DNA of 64,000 bases from Alphaproteobacteria bacterium. GTDB taxonomy: Bacteria > Pseudomonadota > Alphaproteobacteria > JAAEOK01. How positions within the stretch are numbered: position 1 is the first letter of the stretch; each line of letters opens with the position of its first letter. This document shows positions 37,867 through 46,597 of this stretch, in pieces. The position numbers were made by a program, and so were the translations under genes. The stretch spans positions 25,468 through 89,467 of the forward strand of contig JAAEOK010000061.1 in NCBI GenBank assembly GCA_024244705.1. Direction: 5' to 3'. Below the pieces are notes generated by a model, which saw only the letters and a list, made by a program, of their open reading frames with translations, ran no database searches and was not told where the DNA came from.

Positions 37867-38052
37867 GCCAATTTCTCCCTGTTCGGATTGGCGCGGGATA
37901 CGCGCATAGGATGTAGCGAGATATCCTATCGCAGACCCCGAATTGGCGGAAGCGCGCGAGGGCCGTTCATTTCGCTCCATTCGCCGCCCGCGATGCGCCA
38001 CAATGGGCGGCAAGTGCGAGCATCCCCGACGCGGCGCACGGCGGAAGCCGTG

Positions 38053-39609
38053 ATGGGGTGCCATCCGAAGGGGACGTCGTTGATTTTGCGACCCGACGAT
38101 CGGCCGGACGATTCGGTCCAAACTCGCGAGCTTGTGGCGCTGGCCGGACTGGTCGTGGTGGCCGCGCTGCTCCGCTTTTATGGCATCGGCGACGAGCCCA
38201 TCCGCAACGACGAAATCGCCACAATAAATTTCTCAAGCAAGCCGCCAACTAGGATTTGGGGCGTCGATACCCACCCGCCGCTCTACTACACACTGATGCA
38301 TTATTGGCTCGCCCTCGGCGATGAGACCGTCGCCATACGGAGCTTCTCGGCGATTTGGGGGGTGCTGACCGTCCCGCTCGTCTATGGCTTGGGCCGCGTA
38401 CTCGGGGACGCGCGAGTCGCCGCGATCGCGGCCCTGCTGTTCGCGATGTCACCGTTCAATATCGTGTTCGCCCAAGAAGCCCGCATGTATACGCTGCTGA
38501 CCTGGGCCGCGACGCTGGTCATGATGTGCTTGGCATGGCTTCTGCGCCACCAGGCCGCGACAGGACCCATGAACGGGCCCTCCGGCGATGATCGGACGCG
38601 CTGGGCGTGGCTGGGTTACGGGTCCGGCCTTCTCATCGCGCTCTACAGCCATAATACAGCGGTATTTCTGCTCGCGGCGGCGTTATTGGTCGGCGTGCCA
38701 TGGCTCTTTTCCGAGTGGTCAAACCGCCGCTTTCGCCGCCAGTGGATCATCGCCCATGGCGCGATCTTCGCCGGCTGGGCGGTGTATTGGCCACGGCTGA
38801 TCGCTCAAGCGGACCGGGTCTACAGCCATTTTTGGCTTGCGCCACCTGATCTCGATTCGATCCAGGCAGCATTTGCCCGGCTCCATCTCTGGCTGGAGCC
38901 GTCGATCCTGATGGTCGTGGTGCTGGCCCTCGCCGGCGTGGGAATTTGGGCCTATCGGCGGCACTGGAGGTGGCTGATGTTCCTCGGCGCGTTCGTTCTC
39001 GTCGCGCCGGTCGGCGAGCTTATCGTCAGTTTCGTCCGCCCCATATTCTACGACCGCACGCTGATCTGGACCACCGTTCCCTTCATCGTGCTGATTGCTC
39101 TCGGCATCGGTGCGCTGCGGCCATGGCCGGTCCGCCCGGTGGCGTTGGTCATCGTAATCGGCGGGTATTCCTTGCTATTGTCGAGGCTCTACGAAGAAAT
39201 CAACTCGCCACGATGGGATCTGGCGGCCGCAACGATCGCCCAGCATTATCGGCCCGGCGATGTGTTGGCCTTCAATCCCAATCAATGGATATACAGCCTG
39301 AACTATTATTCACGCGACCTCATCTCGGACCCCGAGACTTATGAGATACAGCCGGAATTCGTTGGCCCAGACAATGTTCCCGAATTCGAGGACGCCATCG
39401 AAGGCGTCGGCCGCCTGTGGCTGATCATCGACGAAACGGGTTTCCACGACCCGGACGGCGTGCTCAAGCCCGCGCTGGCTGAACGCTACGAGCTGGCCGT
39501 GCAATGGGTGGCAGGCCGTATCGGCGTTTTCCTCTATTGCGACCCAGCCCGCTGGCGGGAACTCGAATGCCCCGACGAAGCGCCGCAGCACTCCCGGCAT
39601 TCAAACTAG
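38053..39609 (+). CDS. GT-C family membrane glycosyltransferase (ArnT/PMT-like)
   Basis: A 518-residue polytopic protein resembling the PMT_2/ArnT glycosyltransferases that use polyprenyl-phosphate sugars on the periplasmic face. The first loop has the acidic catalytic signature GIGDEPIRNDEIAT and VDTHPPLYYTLMHYW, then at least eight hydrophobic helices with FAQEARMYTLL. A soluble C-terminal domain of about 130 residues follows. It likely modifies a surface lipid or protein. Its stop overlaps the convergent boxB stop (shared CTAG). Confidence 0.88.
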   Translation: MGCHPKGTSLILRPDDRPDDSVQTRELVALAGLVVVAALLRFYGIGDEPIRNDEIATINFSSKPPTRIWGVDTHPPLYYTLMHYWLALGDETVAIRSFSAIWGVLTVPLVYGLGRVLGDARVAAIAALLFAMSPFNIVFAQEARMYTLLTWAATLVMMCLAWLLRHQAATGPMNGPSGDDRTRWAWLGYGSGLLIALYSHNTAVFLLAAALLVGVPWLFSEWSNRRFRRQWIIAHGAIFAGWAVYWPRLIAQADRVYSHFWLAPPDLDSIQAAFARLHLWLEPSILMVVVLALAGVGIWAYRRHWRWLMFLGAFVLVAPVGELIVSFVRPIFYDRTLIWTTVPFIVLIALGIGALRPWPVRPVALVIVIGGYSLLLSRLYEEINSPRWDLAAATIAQHYRPGDVLAFNPNQWIYSLNYYSRDLISDPETYEIQPEFVGPDNVPEFEDAIEGVGRLWLIIDETGFHDPDGVLKPALAERYELAVQWVAGRIGVFLYCDPARWRELECPDEAPQHSRHSN

Positions 39610-41030
39610 AGCCGCACGTATTCGTAGTCGACCGGCTGGTTGTTGATGCCGCGGTCGGGCGGCGCGATCCAGCCCGCCATCTTGTGCGGATCGGTCACCG
39701 GCTTCATCAGCGTCTTGATGAAGGCGCGATCGTCGGGCGACGGAAGCCACTCATATTTGCGCCGCTCCCACTCCTCGGCCGACAGCGGATTGCCGGCGGG
39801 GTCGAAGTGGAGCCCGGCCCACACGCCAACGTCGCGGCGGAAGCGCGGGCTCGGCAGCTTGAGCTCGTCGTCGCGGCCGGCCTTTCTGAGCAGCCGGTTC
39901 CAGCGCCCGACGCCGATATTGCAGTCGGCGATATAGGCTTCGCGGACGATGGCGTTCATGGCGTTGCGCATCGGCACCTCCTCGGTGACGATCTTGCCGG
40001 CCTTGGCGTCGAATTCCTCGATGCCGCAGGTGGCGTCGCGGCAATCGTGGTCCTCGTAGCGATCCTCGTCCGGGCGGCCCTTGAGCCCATTGGCGAAATA
40101 GGAGGCGGCGTTCGACGAGATATCGGCACCGAACAGATCGACCGCTGATGAGAACCAGAAATTGATGTACTTCTGGACCGTCGCCAGATCGATGGCGCCG
40201 TGGCCGCGGATCCGCTCCGGGTCGTCGGTGCCGAGCTCGTTCATGACCTCGAGCGTCCGCTTGACGATGCGCTGGATGCCGGTGTCGCCGACGAACATGT
40301 GGTGGGCTTCCTCGGTAAGCATGAAGCGGCACGTCCGGGCGAGCGGATCGAACCCGCTTTCGGCCAGGCATTTGAGCTGGAATTTGCCGTCACGGTCGGT
40401 GAAATAGCAGAACATGTAGAACGATAGCCAATCGTCGATCGGCTCGTTGAAGGTGCCGAGTATGCGGGGCTTGTCGGGGTCGCCGGAGTGGCGCTCGAGC
40501 AATTCCTCGGCCTCTTCCCGGCCGTCGCGCCCGAAATAGGCGTGCAGCAGATAGACCATCGCCCACAAATGGCGGCCTTCCTCGACGTTGATCTGGAACA
40601 GGTTGCGCAGATCGTAGAGCGAGGGACAGATCTGGCCGAGCAGACGTTGCTGTTCGACCGAGGCCGGTTCGGTATCACCTTGGGTGACGATCAGGCGCCG
40701 CAGCGTGGCGCGATGCTCGCCGGGAACCTCCTGCCACGCCGGCTCGCCCATGTGATCGCCGAACCCGATGCGGCGGTCGGCGACCGGGTCGGCGAGAAAA
40801 ATGCCCCAGCGGTATTCGGGCATCTTGACGGCGCCGTAGGTCGCCCACCCCTTGGCATCGACCGATGTCGCGGTGCGCAGATAGACGTCCTTCTCCTGGA
40901 AGCCTTCGGGGCCCATCGTCCGCCACCAGTCGAGATAGTGCGGCTGCCACGATTCGAGAGCGCGTTGGAGACGCCGGTTCTCGACGAGATCGACGTTGTT
41001 GGGAATTCGCGATGTGTAATCGATGCTCAT
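39606..41030 (-). CDS. boxB: Benzoyl-CoA 2,3-epoxidase subunit B
   Basis: A 474-residue diiron oxygenase that, with reductase BoxA, epoxidises benzoyl-CoA in aerobic hybrid benzoate degradation. Diiron-ligand patterns NVEEGRHLWAMVYLLH and LTEEAHHMFVGDTG are visible, along with the conserved opening DYTSRIPNNVDL. Length matches known BoxB (about 470). GGAGAG precedes the ATG at 41030, which lies 14 bases after the boxC stop; the two are surely cotranscribed. No boxA is found in the window. Confidence 0.95.
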   Translation of the reverse strand: MSIDYTSRIPNNVDLVENRRLQRALESWQPHYLDWWRTMGPEGFQEKDVYLRTATSVDAKGWATYGAVKMPEYRWGIFLADPVADRRIGFGDHMGEPAWQEVPGEHRATLRRLIVTQGDTEPASVEQQRLLGQICPSLYDLRNLFQINVEEGRHLWAMVYLLHAYFGRDGREEAEELLERHSGDPDKPRILGTFNEPIDDWLSFYMFCYFTDRDGKFQLKCLAESGFDPLARTCRFMLTEEAHHMFVGDTGIQRIVKRTLEVMNELGTDDPERIRGHGAIDLATVQKYINFWFSSAVDLFGADISSNAASYFANGLKGRPDEDRYEDHDCRDATCGIEEFDAKAGKIVTEEVPMRNAMNAIVREAYIADCNIGVGRWNRLLRKAGRDDELKLPSPRFRRDVGVWAGLHFDPAGNPLSAEEWERRKYEWLPSPDDRAFIKTLMKPVTDPHKMAGWIAPPDRGINNQPVDYEYVRL

Positions 41031-41044
41031 GATGGCGCCCTCTC

Positions 41045-42694
41045 CTAAACCCGTTTCCTGTCGTAGTCGCCGCGTTGGCCGCTGCCGTAAAGCTTGAGCG
41101 CACCGGTCTCGCCGGCCGCATTGGGACGCTGGAAGATCCAATTCTGCCACGCCGTCAACCGCCCGAAGATCTTCGATTCCATGGTCTCGGGTCCGCCGAA
41201 CCTGAGGCTCGCTTCCATCCCGGTCAGGGCATCGGGCGAATAGGCCGCGCGTTCCTCGATGGCCAGCCGGACCTCGTCCTCCCAATCGATATCGTCGGGC
41301 GCGAACGTGACCAGGCCTTGCTCCTCGGAGTCCGCCGCCTCGATGTCGCGACCGATCTCGCCTTCGAGCGCGGCCACCTTTTCCGCGTCGTCGAGGAACC
41401 GCGAGGCAAGCCGCGTCAGCCCGTTGACCATCGGATAGGGGCCGAAGTTCATGCCGGTCAGCCGTATCGCCGCCGCTGGACGGTTGTCGCCGTCGAACTG
41501 CCCGTCGAGCATGTAGCTGCGATCGGCGGCCAGGGCGAGTTCGAACAGGGTCCCGGTGAAGCAGCTGCCCGGTTCGATCAATGCGAAGATCGTGCGCGAG
41601 GTGACGTCGATCCGTTTCAAAGTCCGCTTGAGATAGAGAACGACCTCGCGAATTAACCAGTGCTCAGCCTCGGCGGCGAGGAATGCGTCATAGGCGGCGA
41701 CGGCATCGGCATCGCCGGCCGTCTTGAACAGCCAAGTGCCGGCCTCGATCTCGTTGAAACGGAGATGGAGGATAACGTGGTCGAGCTCGCGCGCCATCGC
41801 CAACGGCCAGAAGGCGGCGCCCTGGGCCATCGCCGCGGCGGCGTCCGCGGGCGGCGCCTCATCCGGCCCGCCGACCGTGATCGTCGCCGTGCCGAGGTCG
41901 CGGTCGAGGTCGACCGAAAGATAGGTGCCGCGAATCGAATCGTCTTCGATCCGCAAATCGAGCGGGGTTAGGGCCACGCCGGATCCGTCCGCCGGCCGGT
42001 CGGACCGCGCCGCGATTTCCCTCGCCAGCTCGGTCGTGCGCTCGGCGAGCCGCGAGCGCGGCACGACCTCGTCGACGAGGCGCCAATCGACCGCGCGCTT
42101 GCCCTTCACGCCCTCCTCGACGGTGCAGAAGAAATCCGCCCGATCGCGGCGCACCTTGCGCTTGTCGACGACGCGGGTCAGCCCGCCGGTGCCGGGCAGG
42201 ACCGCCAGCAACGGAACCTCGGGCAGCGACACCGCGGTCGAATTGTCGTCAGCCATCAGAATGTAATCGGTGGCCAGGGCGAGCTCGTAGCCGCCGCCGG
42301 CCGCGGTTCCGTTGACCGCACACAGATAACTCTGCCGCGAGTTTTCCGTCGCGTCCTCGATGGCGTTCCGCGTCTCGTTGGTGAACTTGCAGAAGTTGAC
42401 CTTGTGCCAGTGGCTCGACAGGCCCAGCATCTTGATGTTGGCGCCGGCGCAAAACACCCGGTCCTTGGCCGAGGTGAGCACGACCGCGCCGACCTCGGGG
42501 TGCTCGAAGCGCAACCGCTGAATGGCGTCATAGAGCTCGATATCGACGCCCAGGTCGTAAGAATTAAGCTTGAGCTCATAACCGGGCGCCAGTCCGGCAT
42601 CCTCGCTGACGTCCATGGCCAGCGTCGCCGTCGGCCCGTCGAACGACAGGCGCCAGTGCCGGTATTGATCCGGTTGGGTACGAAACTCGATCAT
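41045..42694 (-). CDS. boxC: 2,3-epoxybenzoyl-CoA dihydrolase
   Basis: A 549-residue crotonase-superfamily enzyme that opens the ring of 2,3-epoxybenzoyl-CoA, releasing formate and forming a semialdehyde-CoA. Two crotonase-like halves are present. The first has DRVFCAGANIKMLGLS and NGTAAGGGYELALATDY (oxyanion hole and active-site loop). The second half carries EPGSCFTGTLFELALAADRSY. BoxC is longer than typical crotonases, as here. It is the first structural gene after boxR and is preceded by a TGCA-paired operator-like region. Confidence 0.95.
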   Translation of the reverse strand: MIEFRTQPDQYRHWRLSFDGPTATLAMDVSEDAGLAPGYELKLNSYDLGVDIELYDAIQRLRFEHPEVGAVVLTSAKDRVFCAGANIKMLGLSSHWHKVNFCKFTNETRNAIEDATENSRQSYLCAVNGTAAGGGYELALATDYILMADDNSTAVSLPEVPLLAVLPGTGGLTRVVDKRKVRRDRADFFCTVEEGVKGKRAVDWRLVDEVVPRSRLAERTTELAREIAARSDRPADGSGVALTPLDLRIEDDSIRGTYLSVDLDRDLGTATITVGGPDEAPPADAAAAMAQGAAFWPLAMARELDHVILHLRFNEIEAGTWLFKTAGDADAVAAYDAFLAAEAEHWLIREVVLYLKRTLKRIDVTSRTIFALIEPGSCFTGTLFELALAADRSYMLDGQFDGDNRPAAAIRLTGMNFGPYPMVNGLTRLASRFLDDAEKVAALEGEIGRDIEAADSEEQGLVTFAPDDIDWEDEVRLAIEERAAYSPDALTGMEASLRFGGPETMESKIFGRLTAWQNWIFQRPNAAGETGALKLYGSGQRGDYDRKRV

Positions 42695-42737
42695 CGGCAG
42701 TCCTCACGCGCCATTTGCTCGTGGCTTAATAGGAAAT

Positions 42738-42779
42738 ATAATGCATAAAGTAGCAATGTACAAGCATTATTCTGCATAA
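42738..42779. promoter_or_regulatory. Candidate BoxR operator upstream of boxC
   Basis: Two TGCATAA copies start at 42742 and 42773, exactly 31 bp apart. Between them, ATAATGC (42738-42744) and GCATTAT (42764-42770) are a perfect inverted repeat. The stretch is AT-rich compared with its surroundings and lies in the 101-base boxR-boxC spacer. BzdR/BoxR-type regulators are reported to recognise TGCA-containing operators, so this is a candidate site (inference). Confidence 0.6.
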
Positions 42780-42795
42780 CACGCGCCGCACCGGC

Positions 42796-43758
42796 TCAGG
42801 TCGCTCCGTCGCCCGCCTTCGAGACCTTGGCGATCAGCGCCGCGACGCTGTGCTCGATGGATTGGCCGGCCGTATCGACGATGGCATCGGCATTGGTATA
42901 AAGCGGTTCGCGCCCGGCGAGGATGCCGCGCAGATCGTCCATCGCCTCGGGGCTATCGCCCATCGGTCGAAAATCACCCTGCTCGACGACCCGCGCCATG
43001 TGCTCTTCGGGCGATGTCTTGATCCAAATCGTATAGCAATTGTTGAGCAGCAGCTCGTAGGTTCCCGGTTCCGAAACCAGGCTGCCGCCGGTGGCGATCA
43101 CCGCCTGCGGGCAGGTTTCCAGAATTCGCTCCAACGCCCGCCGTTCATAGCGCCGGTAGGCGCCCTGGCCGTAAAGCGAAAAAATCTCGTTCAGACTGAT
43201 GCCCGACTCGCGCTCGATTTCGCCGCCCATCTCGACGAATGCGACGTCGAGGTGTGCTGCCAAGCTGTGGCCCAAGGTCGACTTGCCGGCGCCGCGCATG
43301 CCGATGAGCGCGATGCGCGCTTGGCGCTGGTGTTGGGCGACGCCGCCGAAATGCGGGACCAGCAATCGGTGCGCCTCGCCGATCTCCGGCGGCGACAGCC
43401 GCTCGAGGAATTGCAGCAACAGGGTCAGCTCGATCGGTTGTTCGGGCCCTTCACGAACCAGATCGGCCACCGGCACGTTCATCGCCTTGGCGACCTGCCG
43501 CAAGCGGTCGATCGAGATGTTGCCGTGTCCGCCCTCGAGTTGTGCCAAATAGCGCTCCGAGACACCGCAGTCGCGGGCCAGGATTTTTCGCGTCATGCCG
43601 CGCCGGGCGCGCATCGCCCGCACCCGTTCGCCGACCCGGTGCAAGAAGTCAGGGGTCTCGGACACCGCCTCGGTATTCCGCCAGGCGGTCGACCGCCCCG
43701 GCGCGGAGTCGCGGTGCGCCGTCCCTTTGCGCGTCGAACTAGATTCGGACTTGGCCAT
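42796..43758 (-). CDS. boxR: BoxR-type regulator, XRE HTH fused to shikimate kinase-like domain
   Basis: A 320-residue transcriptional regulator. The N-terminal XRE helix-turn-helix (about 40-95) contains TRKILARDCGVSERYLAQLEGG. The C-terminal half resembles shikimate kinase, with a P-loop GMRGAGKSTLG near residue 155 and VIATGGSLV. BzdR/BoxR use this domain to bind benzoyl-CoA and derepress box genes rather than as a kinase. It sits directly upstream of boxC on the same strand. Two adjacent ATGs (43758 and 43761) are possible starts. Confidence 0.92.
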   Translation of the reverse strand: MAKSESSSTRKGTAHRDSAPGRSTAWRNTEAVSETPDFLHRVGERVRAMRARRGMTRKILARDCGVSERYLAQLEGGHGNISIDRLRQVAKAMNVPVADLVREGPEQPIELTLLLQFLERLSPPEIGEAHRLLVPHFGGVAQHQRQARIALIGMRGAGKSTLGHSLAAHLDVAFVEMGGEIERESGISLNEIFSLYGQGAYRRYERRALERILETCPQAVIATGGSLVSEPGTYELLLNNCYTIWIKTSPEEHMARVVEQGDFRPMGDSPEAMDDLRGILAGREPLYTNADAIVDTAGQSIEHSVAALIAKVSKAGDGAT

Positions 43759-43773
43759 CATCACCGGCGAATA

Positions 43774-43808
43774 TGCAATATATTGCTTGCTGGCTCCATT
43801 TAGCTGCA
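43774..43808. promoter_or_regulatory. Candidate operator upstream of boxR
   Basis: TGCA occurs at 43774 and 43805, again exactly 31 bp apart as upstream of boxC. The first overlaps a perfect 12-bp palindrome, GCAATATATTGC (43775-43786). The site lies in the 121-base divergent spacer between boxR and the flavodoxin gene and could serve both. Autoregulation by BoxR is a reasonable inference. Confidence 0.55.
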
Positions 43809-43879
43809 CTATTATTTAACGAAATCGGCCCGGATGCAACGCGCGCTTTCCTCCCTATCGTCTCCGCGGGAGAAAAAAT

Positions 43880-44350
43880 TTGGCCACGATCAGGATTCTT
43901 GTCGGAACGATGACCGGGACGGCGGAGCTTGTCGCCGAAGAGGTCGGCGATGAGTTCGACCGCCTCGGTCACGCGTTCGAGGTCGTGCCGATGGACGGGC
44001 TGGACGGCACGGTCTTCGACGAAGATGCGATCTACCTGATCTGCACCTCGACCTACGGCCAGGGAGACGTGCCCGACAATGCCATGGCACTGTACGATGA
44101 TCTGTCGGAAAACCGGCGCGATCTCTCCGCTGTGCACTATGGCGTGATCGCTCTCGGCGACCGTACCTACGCCGATACCTTTTGTCATGGCGGGCAACTA
44201 TTCGACACGCTGTTGTCCGCGCTTGGCGCCCGCCGCATCGGCGCCATGCTTGAACACGATGCCAGCGACGGTTCGATTCCCGAGGAGGCCGCCCTTGAAT
44301 GGTCGCGCTCGTGGATCGATTTGATTACGACCAGGAACGCGGCGGCCTGA
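43880..44350 (+). CDS. Flavodoxin/MioC-like FMN protein
   Basis: A 156-residue short-chain flavodoxin resembling MioC. The FMN phosphate loop is ILVGTMTGTAELVAEEV at the N-terminus, with CTSTYGQGDVPDNA and ALGDRTYADTFCHGG as the isoalloxazine loops. It could supply electrons to a nearby oxygenase, for example BoxB, but this is inference from position. The start is TTG, preceded by GGGAGA; no ATG is closer. It is divergent from boxR. Confidence 0.87.
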   Translation: MATIRILVGTMTGTAELVAEEVGDEFDRLGHAFEVVPMDGLDGTVFDEDAIYLICTSTYGQGDVPDNAMALYDDLSENRRDLSAVHYGVIALGDRTYADTFCHGGQLFDTLLSALGARRIGAMLEHDASDGSIPEEAALEWSRSWIDLITTRNAAA

Positions 44351-44380
44351 AGCCGGAGCCGGGACGACAAGGGGTAGAAG

Positions 44381-44854
44381 ATGTCCAAAGAGAGCTTTCG
44401 AGATCTCATAACCGAAGTCACCGACGCGATCGCCGGCAAGCCGATCGACGACGGCCTGGCGCAATTTCTCAACCAGCGCTTTCCCGCCGAGGGCGACAGG
44501 TTTCGCGCCATCGCCGACGCCTGCCACGCCGCCATCACCGAAGGCTGGATGTGCAAGCACGAGGATGGCGGCATCCGTTTCGGTCGGATCGTGAAGCCGG
44601 CGGAGGAAACCGCCGGGTTCAGCGTCGATGTCGTCCAAATGGCCGACGTCGAGGGGCCGCACCACCGGCACCCCAACGGCGAGATCGATATGATCATGCC
44701 GATCACGGAGACCGCGCTATTCGACGGCCACGGCGCCGGCTGGTACGTCTACGGCCCTGACACCGCGCACCATCCGACGGTTTCGGGCGGGGCGGCGCTG
44801 GTGCTTTATCTTCTGCCCGGCGGCGCCATCGAGTTTACCGGCGCTTCGGCCTGA
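44381..44854 (+). CDS. DUF4863 / 4-hydroxylaminobenzoate lyase family protein
   Basis: A 157-residue cupin-like protein of the DUF4863 family, which includes the 4-hydroxylaminobenzoate lyase PnbB. The metal-site-like motif HHRHPNGEID is central, followed by GAGWYVYGPDTAHHPTVSGG. It lies 30 bases after the flavodoxin gene, with AAGGGG as ribosome-binding site. Its association with box genes suggests a role in aromatic-acid metabolism, but the reaction is not known here. Confidence 0.82.
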   Translation: MSKESFRDLITEVTDAIAGKPIDDGLAQFLNQRFPAEGDRFRAIADACHAAITEGWMCKHEDGGIRFGRIVKPAEETAGFSVDVVQMADVEGPHHRHPNGEIDMIMPITETALFDGHGAGWYVYGPDTAHHPTVSGGAALVLYLLPGGAIEFTGASA

Positions 44855-44923
44855 CCGCGCGGCCGCGACCAATCCGCGACGCCCCCCGACAAACCCTTTC
44901 ATGCCAGTTAGGCCGAGCCACCG

Positions 44924-45988
44924 ATGACCCAGATCGCGCATTCAAATTCCCCCGACTCCGCTCCCGCCTACCACCCCGACTATGCGTTCAGCGAGGCGCC
45001 GGCACCGGGCGCCGTGATCGAAGTCGCCGACGGCGTCCAATGGCTGCGCATGCCGCTGCCGTTCGCGCTCGATCACATCAATCTCTGGGCCTTGGCCGAC
45101 GGCGACGGCTGGTTGCTGGTGGACACCGGCATCCAGCGCGACGAGACCAAGGAGTTATGGGGTAAACTGGTCGGTGGTCCGCTTCGCTCAATGCCACCGC
45201 GGCGTCTGCTGTGCACCCATTTCCATCCCGATCACTTCGGCCTTGCCGGGTGGCTGTGCGACGAATACGACCTGCCGTTGACCATGACCCGCGGCGAGTG
45301 GACGATGGGAACGATGCTGCGGCTCGACGCCGATGCGGCCTTCAACGAATCGATGGCCGCATTCTTTTTGCGCCACGGGCTGGCTGCGGAACTCGCCGCG
45401 CCGCTCGGTCAACGCGGCAATGTCTATGCCACGCGCGTCGCCATGCCGCCCCTTTCCTATCGCCGCATCGCCGACGATGACGAGATCGAAATCGGCGGGC
45501 GCTGCTGGCGGGTGATCGTCGGCACCGGTCATGCCCCCGAACATGCCTGCCTTTATTGCGCCGAACTCGGCGTACTCATTTCGGGCGACCAGATCCTGCC
45601 GCGCATCACCTCCAACGTGAGCGTTTGGGCATCGGAACCGGAGGCCGACCCGCTTGCCGAGTTTCTCGACTCGTTGGGTCGATTCCGCGATCTGCCGGCG
45701 GACACGCTTGTGTTGCCGTCGCACGGCCTTCCGTTCCGCGGTCTTCATGGTCGTCTCGACGATCTGATCCAACACCACGACGCGCGCCTCGGCGAGGTCG
45801 TCGACGGTTGCCGGGACTGGCGCTCGGCGGCCGACATCCTGCCCGTGCTTTTTCGCCGCCCGCTCGACGGCCACCAAATCGTGTTCGCCATGGGCGAAAG
45901 CATCGCCCACCTGTCGCACCTCGCCCGTCGCGGTTTAATCGAGTGCTCGACCAACGATGAGGGAATTGTGCGTTACCGCGCCGTATGA
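44924..45988 (+). CDS. MBL-fold metallo-hydrolase
   Basis: A 354-residue metallo-beta-lactamase-fold hydrolase. The zinc motif is THFHPDHFGLAGW near residue 97; VGTGHAPEHACLY gives the next His, GDQILPRI the bridging Asp and LPSHGLPF the last His. A C-terminal helical domain of about 80 residues resembles those of LACTB2/glyoxalase-II-like enzymes. It may hydrolyse a thioester or lactone intermediate of the neighbouring CoA pathway (inference). Confidence 0.88.
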   Translation: MTQIAHSNSPDSAPAYHPDYAFSEAPAPGAVIEVADGVQWLRMPLPFALDHINLWALADGDGWLLVDTGIQRDETKELWGKLVGGPLRSMPPRRLLCTHFHPDHFGLAGWLCDEYDLPLTMTRGEWTMGTMLRLDADAAFNESMAAFFLRHGLAAELAAPLGQRGNVYATRVAMPPLSYRRIADDDEIEIGGRCWRVIVGTGHAPEHACLYCAELGVLISGDQILPRITSNVSVWASEPEADPLAEFLDSLGRFRDLPADTLVLPSHGLPFRGLHGRLDDLIQHHDARLGEVVDGCRDWRSAADILPVLFRRPLDGHQIVFAMGESIAHLSHLARRGLIECSTNDEGIVRYRAV

Positions 45989-46597
45989 ACCGTTACCGCG
46001 CGCAGTACCGCGGCCCACTACTCGTGAAACATGTGAATGCTTATGAATCAAACCACCTGTACCACAAGTGCCCCACCTCCGCGGGACGATTGCGCTCTAT
46101 CCTTGCGTCGTGCGCGGCAACGACTTGGCGAACGAAGCCGGTGCTCCCGGCAACAGGGACGCACGGCCGTCGAGACGTTATTTTTTGAAAACAATACAAA
46201 TCGAAATAAACATCGGAAATTAGTGTATCAAACACGATACGGCCGGACCCGGGCCCAAGGCGCCCTCTGGACCGAGACAGGCGGTCGCCGCACCGCAAAG
46301 AAGGCTTGCCGTTTGAAGACCGTGCCCGATGTCGACGGGCGGCCCGCGACTCACAGCAATCTCATCACGATGTGACACAGGACGACCGGCAAGGCGCTTG
46401 ACCTGTATCACGAACTTGATTAGCTAAAGCAGCCCCGAAAGAACTCCGTGTCGTATACAATGCGGTCGTCGGGGCCGGGAACAGGGACGGTGATTGCCGG
46501 TGGATCGCCTGGCGGCGGTTAGGCGATTGGTTCGGTCGACGGGTCGGGCAGCGTATTCTTCCCTGTTTCGAAAAAATTGCGATTGACAGGGAATGCC
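45989..46597. other. 609-base intergenic region with short dyads
   Basis: No gene is recognised in this spacer before the acyl-CoA synthetase. GTATC and GATAC form an inverted repeat with 6-base spacing (46225-46240) in a locally AT-rich patch. A second TGTATCA lies near 46405. TTGACC (46398-46403) followed 17 bases later by TAGCTA (46421-46426) could be a weak promoter. A transcription-factor site for the transport operon is plausible but unproven. A 722-residue antisense frame runs into this region and is treated as a shadow. Confidence 0.4.

Noticed and set aside
39606..43758. Anaerobic benzoyl-CoA reductase pathway
   Set aside because: The genes are BoxB, BoxC and BoxR of the aerobic epoxide route; no bcr/bad reductase subunits are present.
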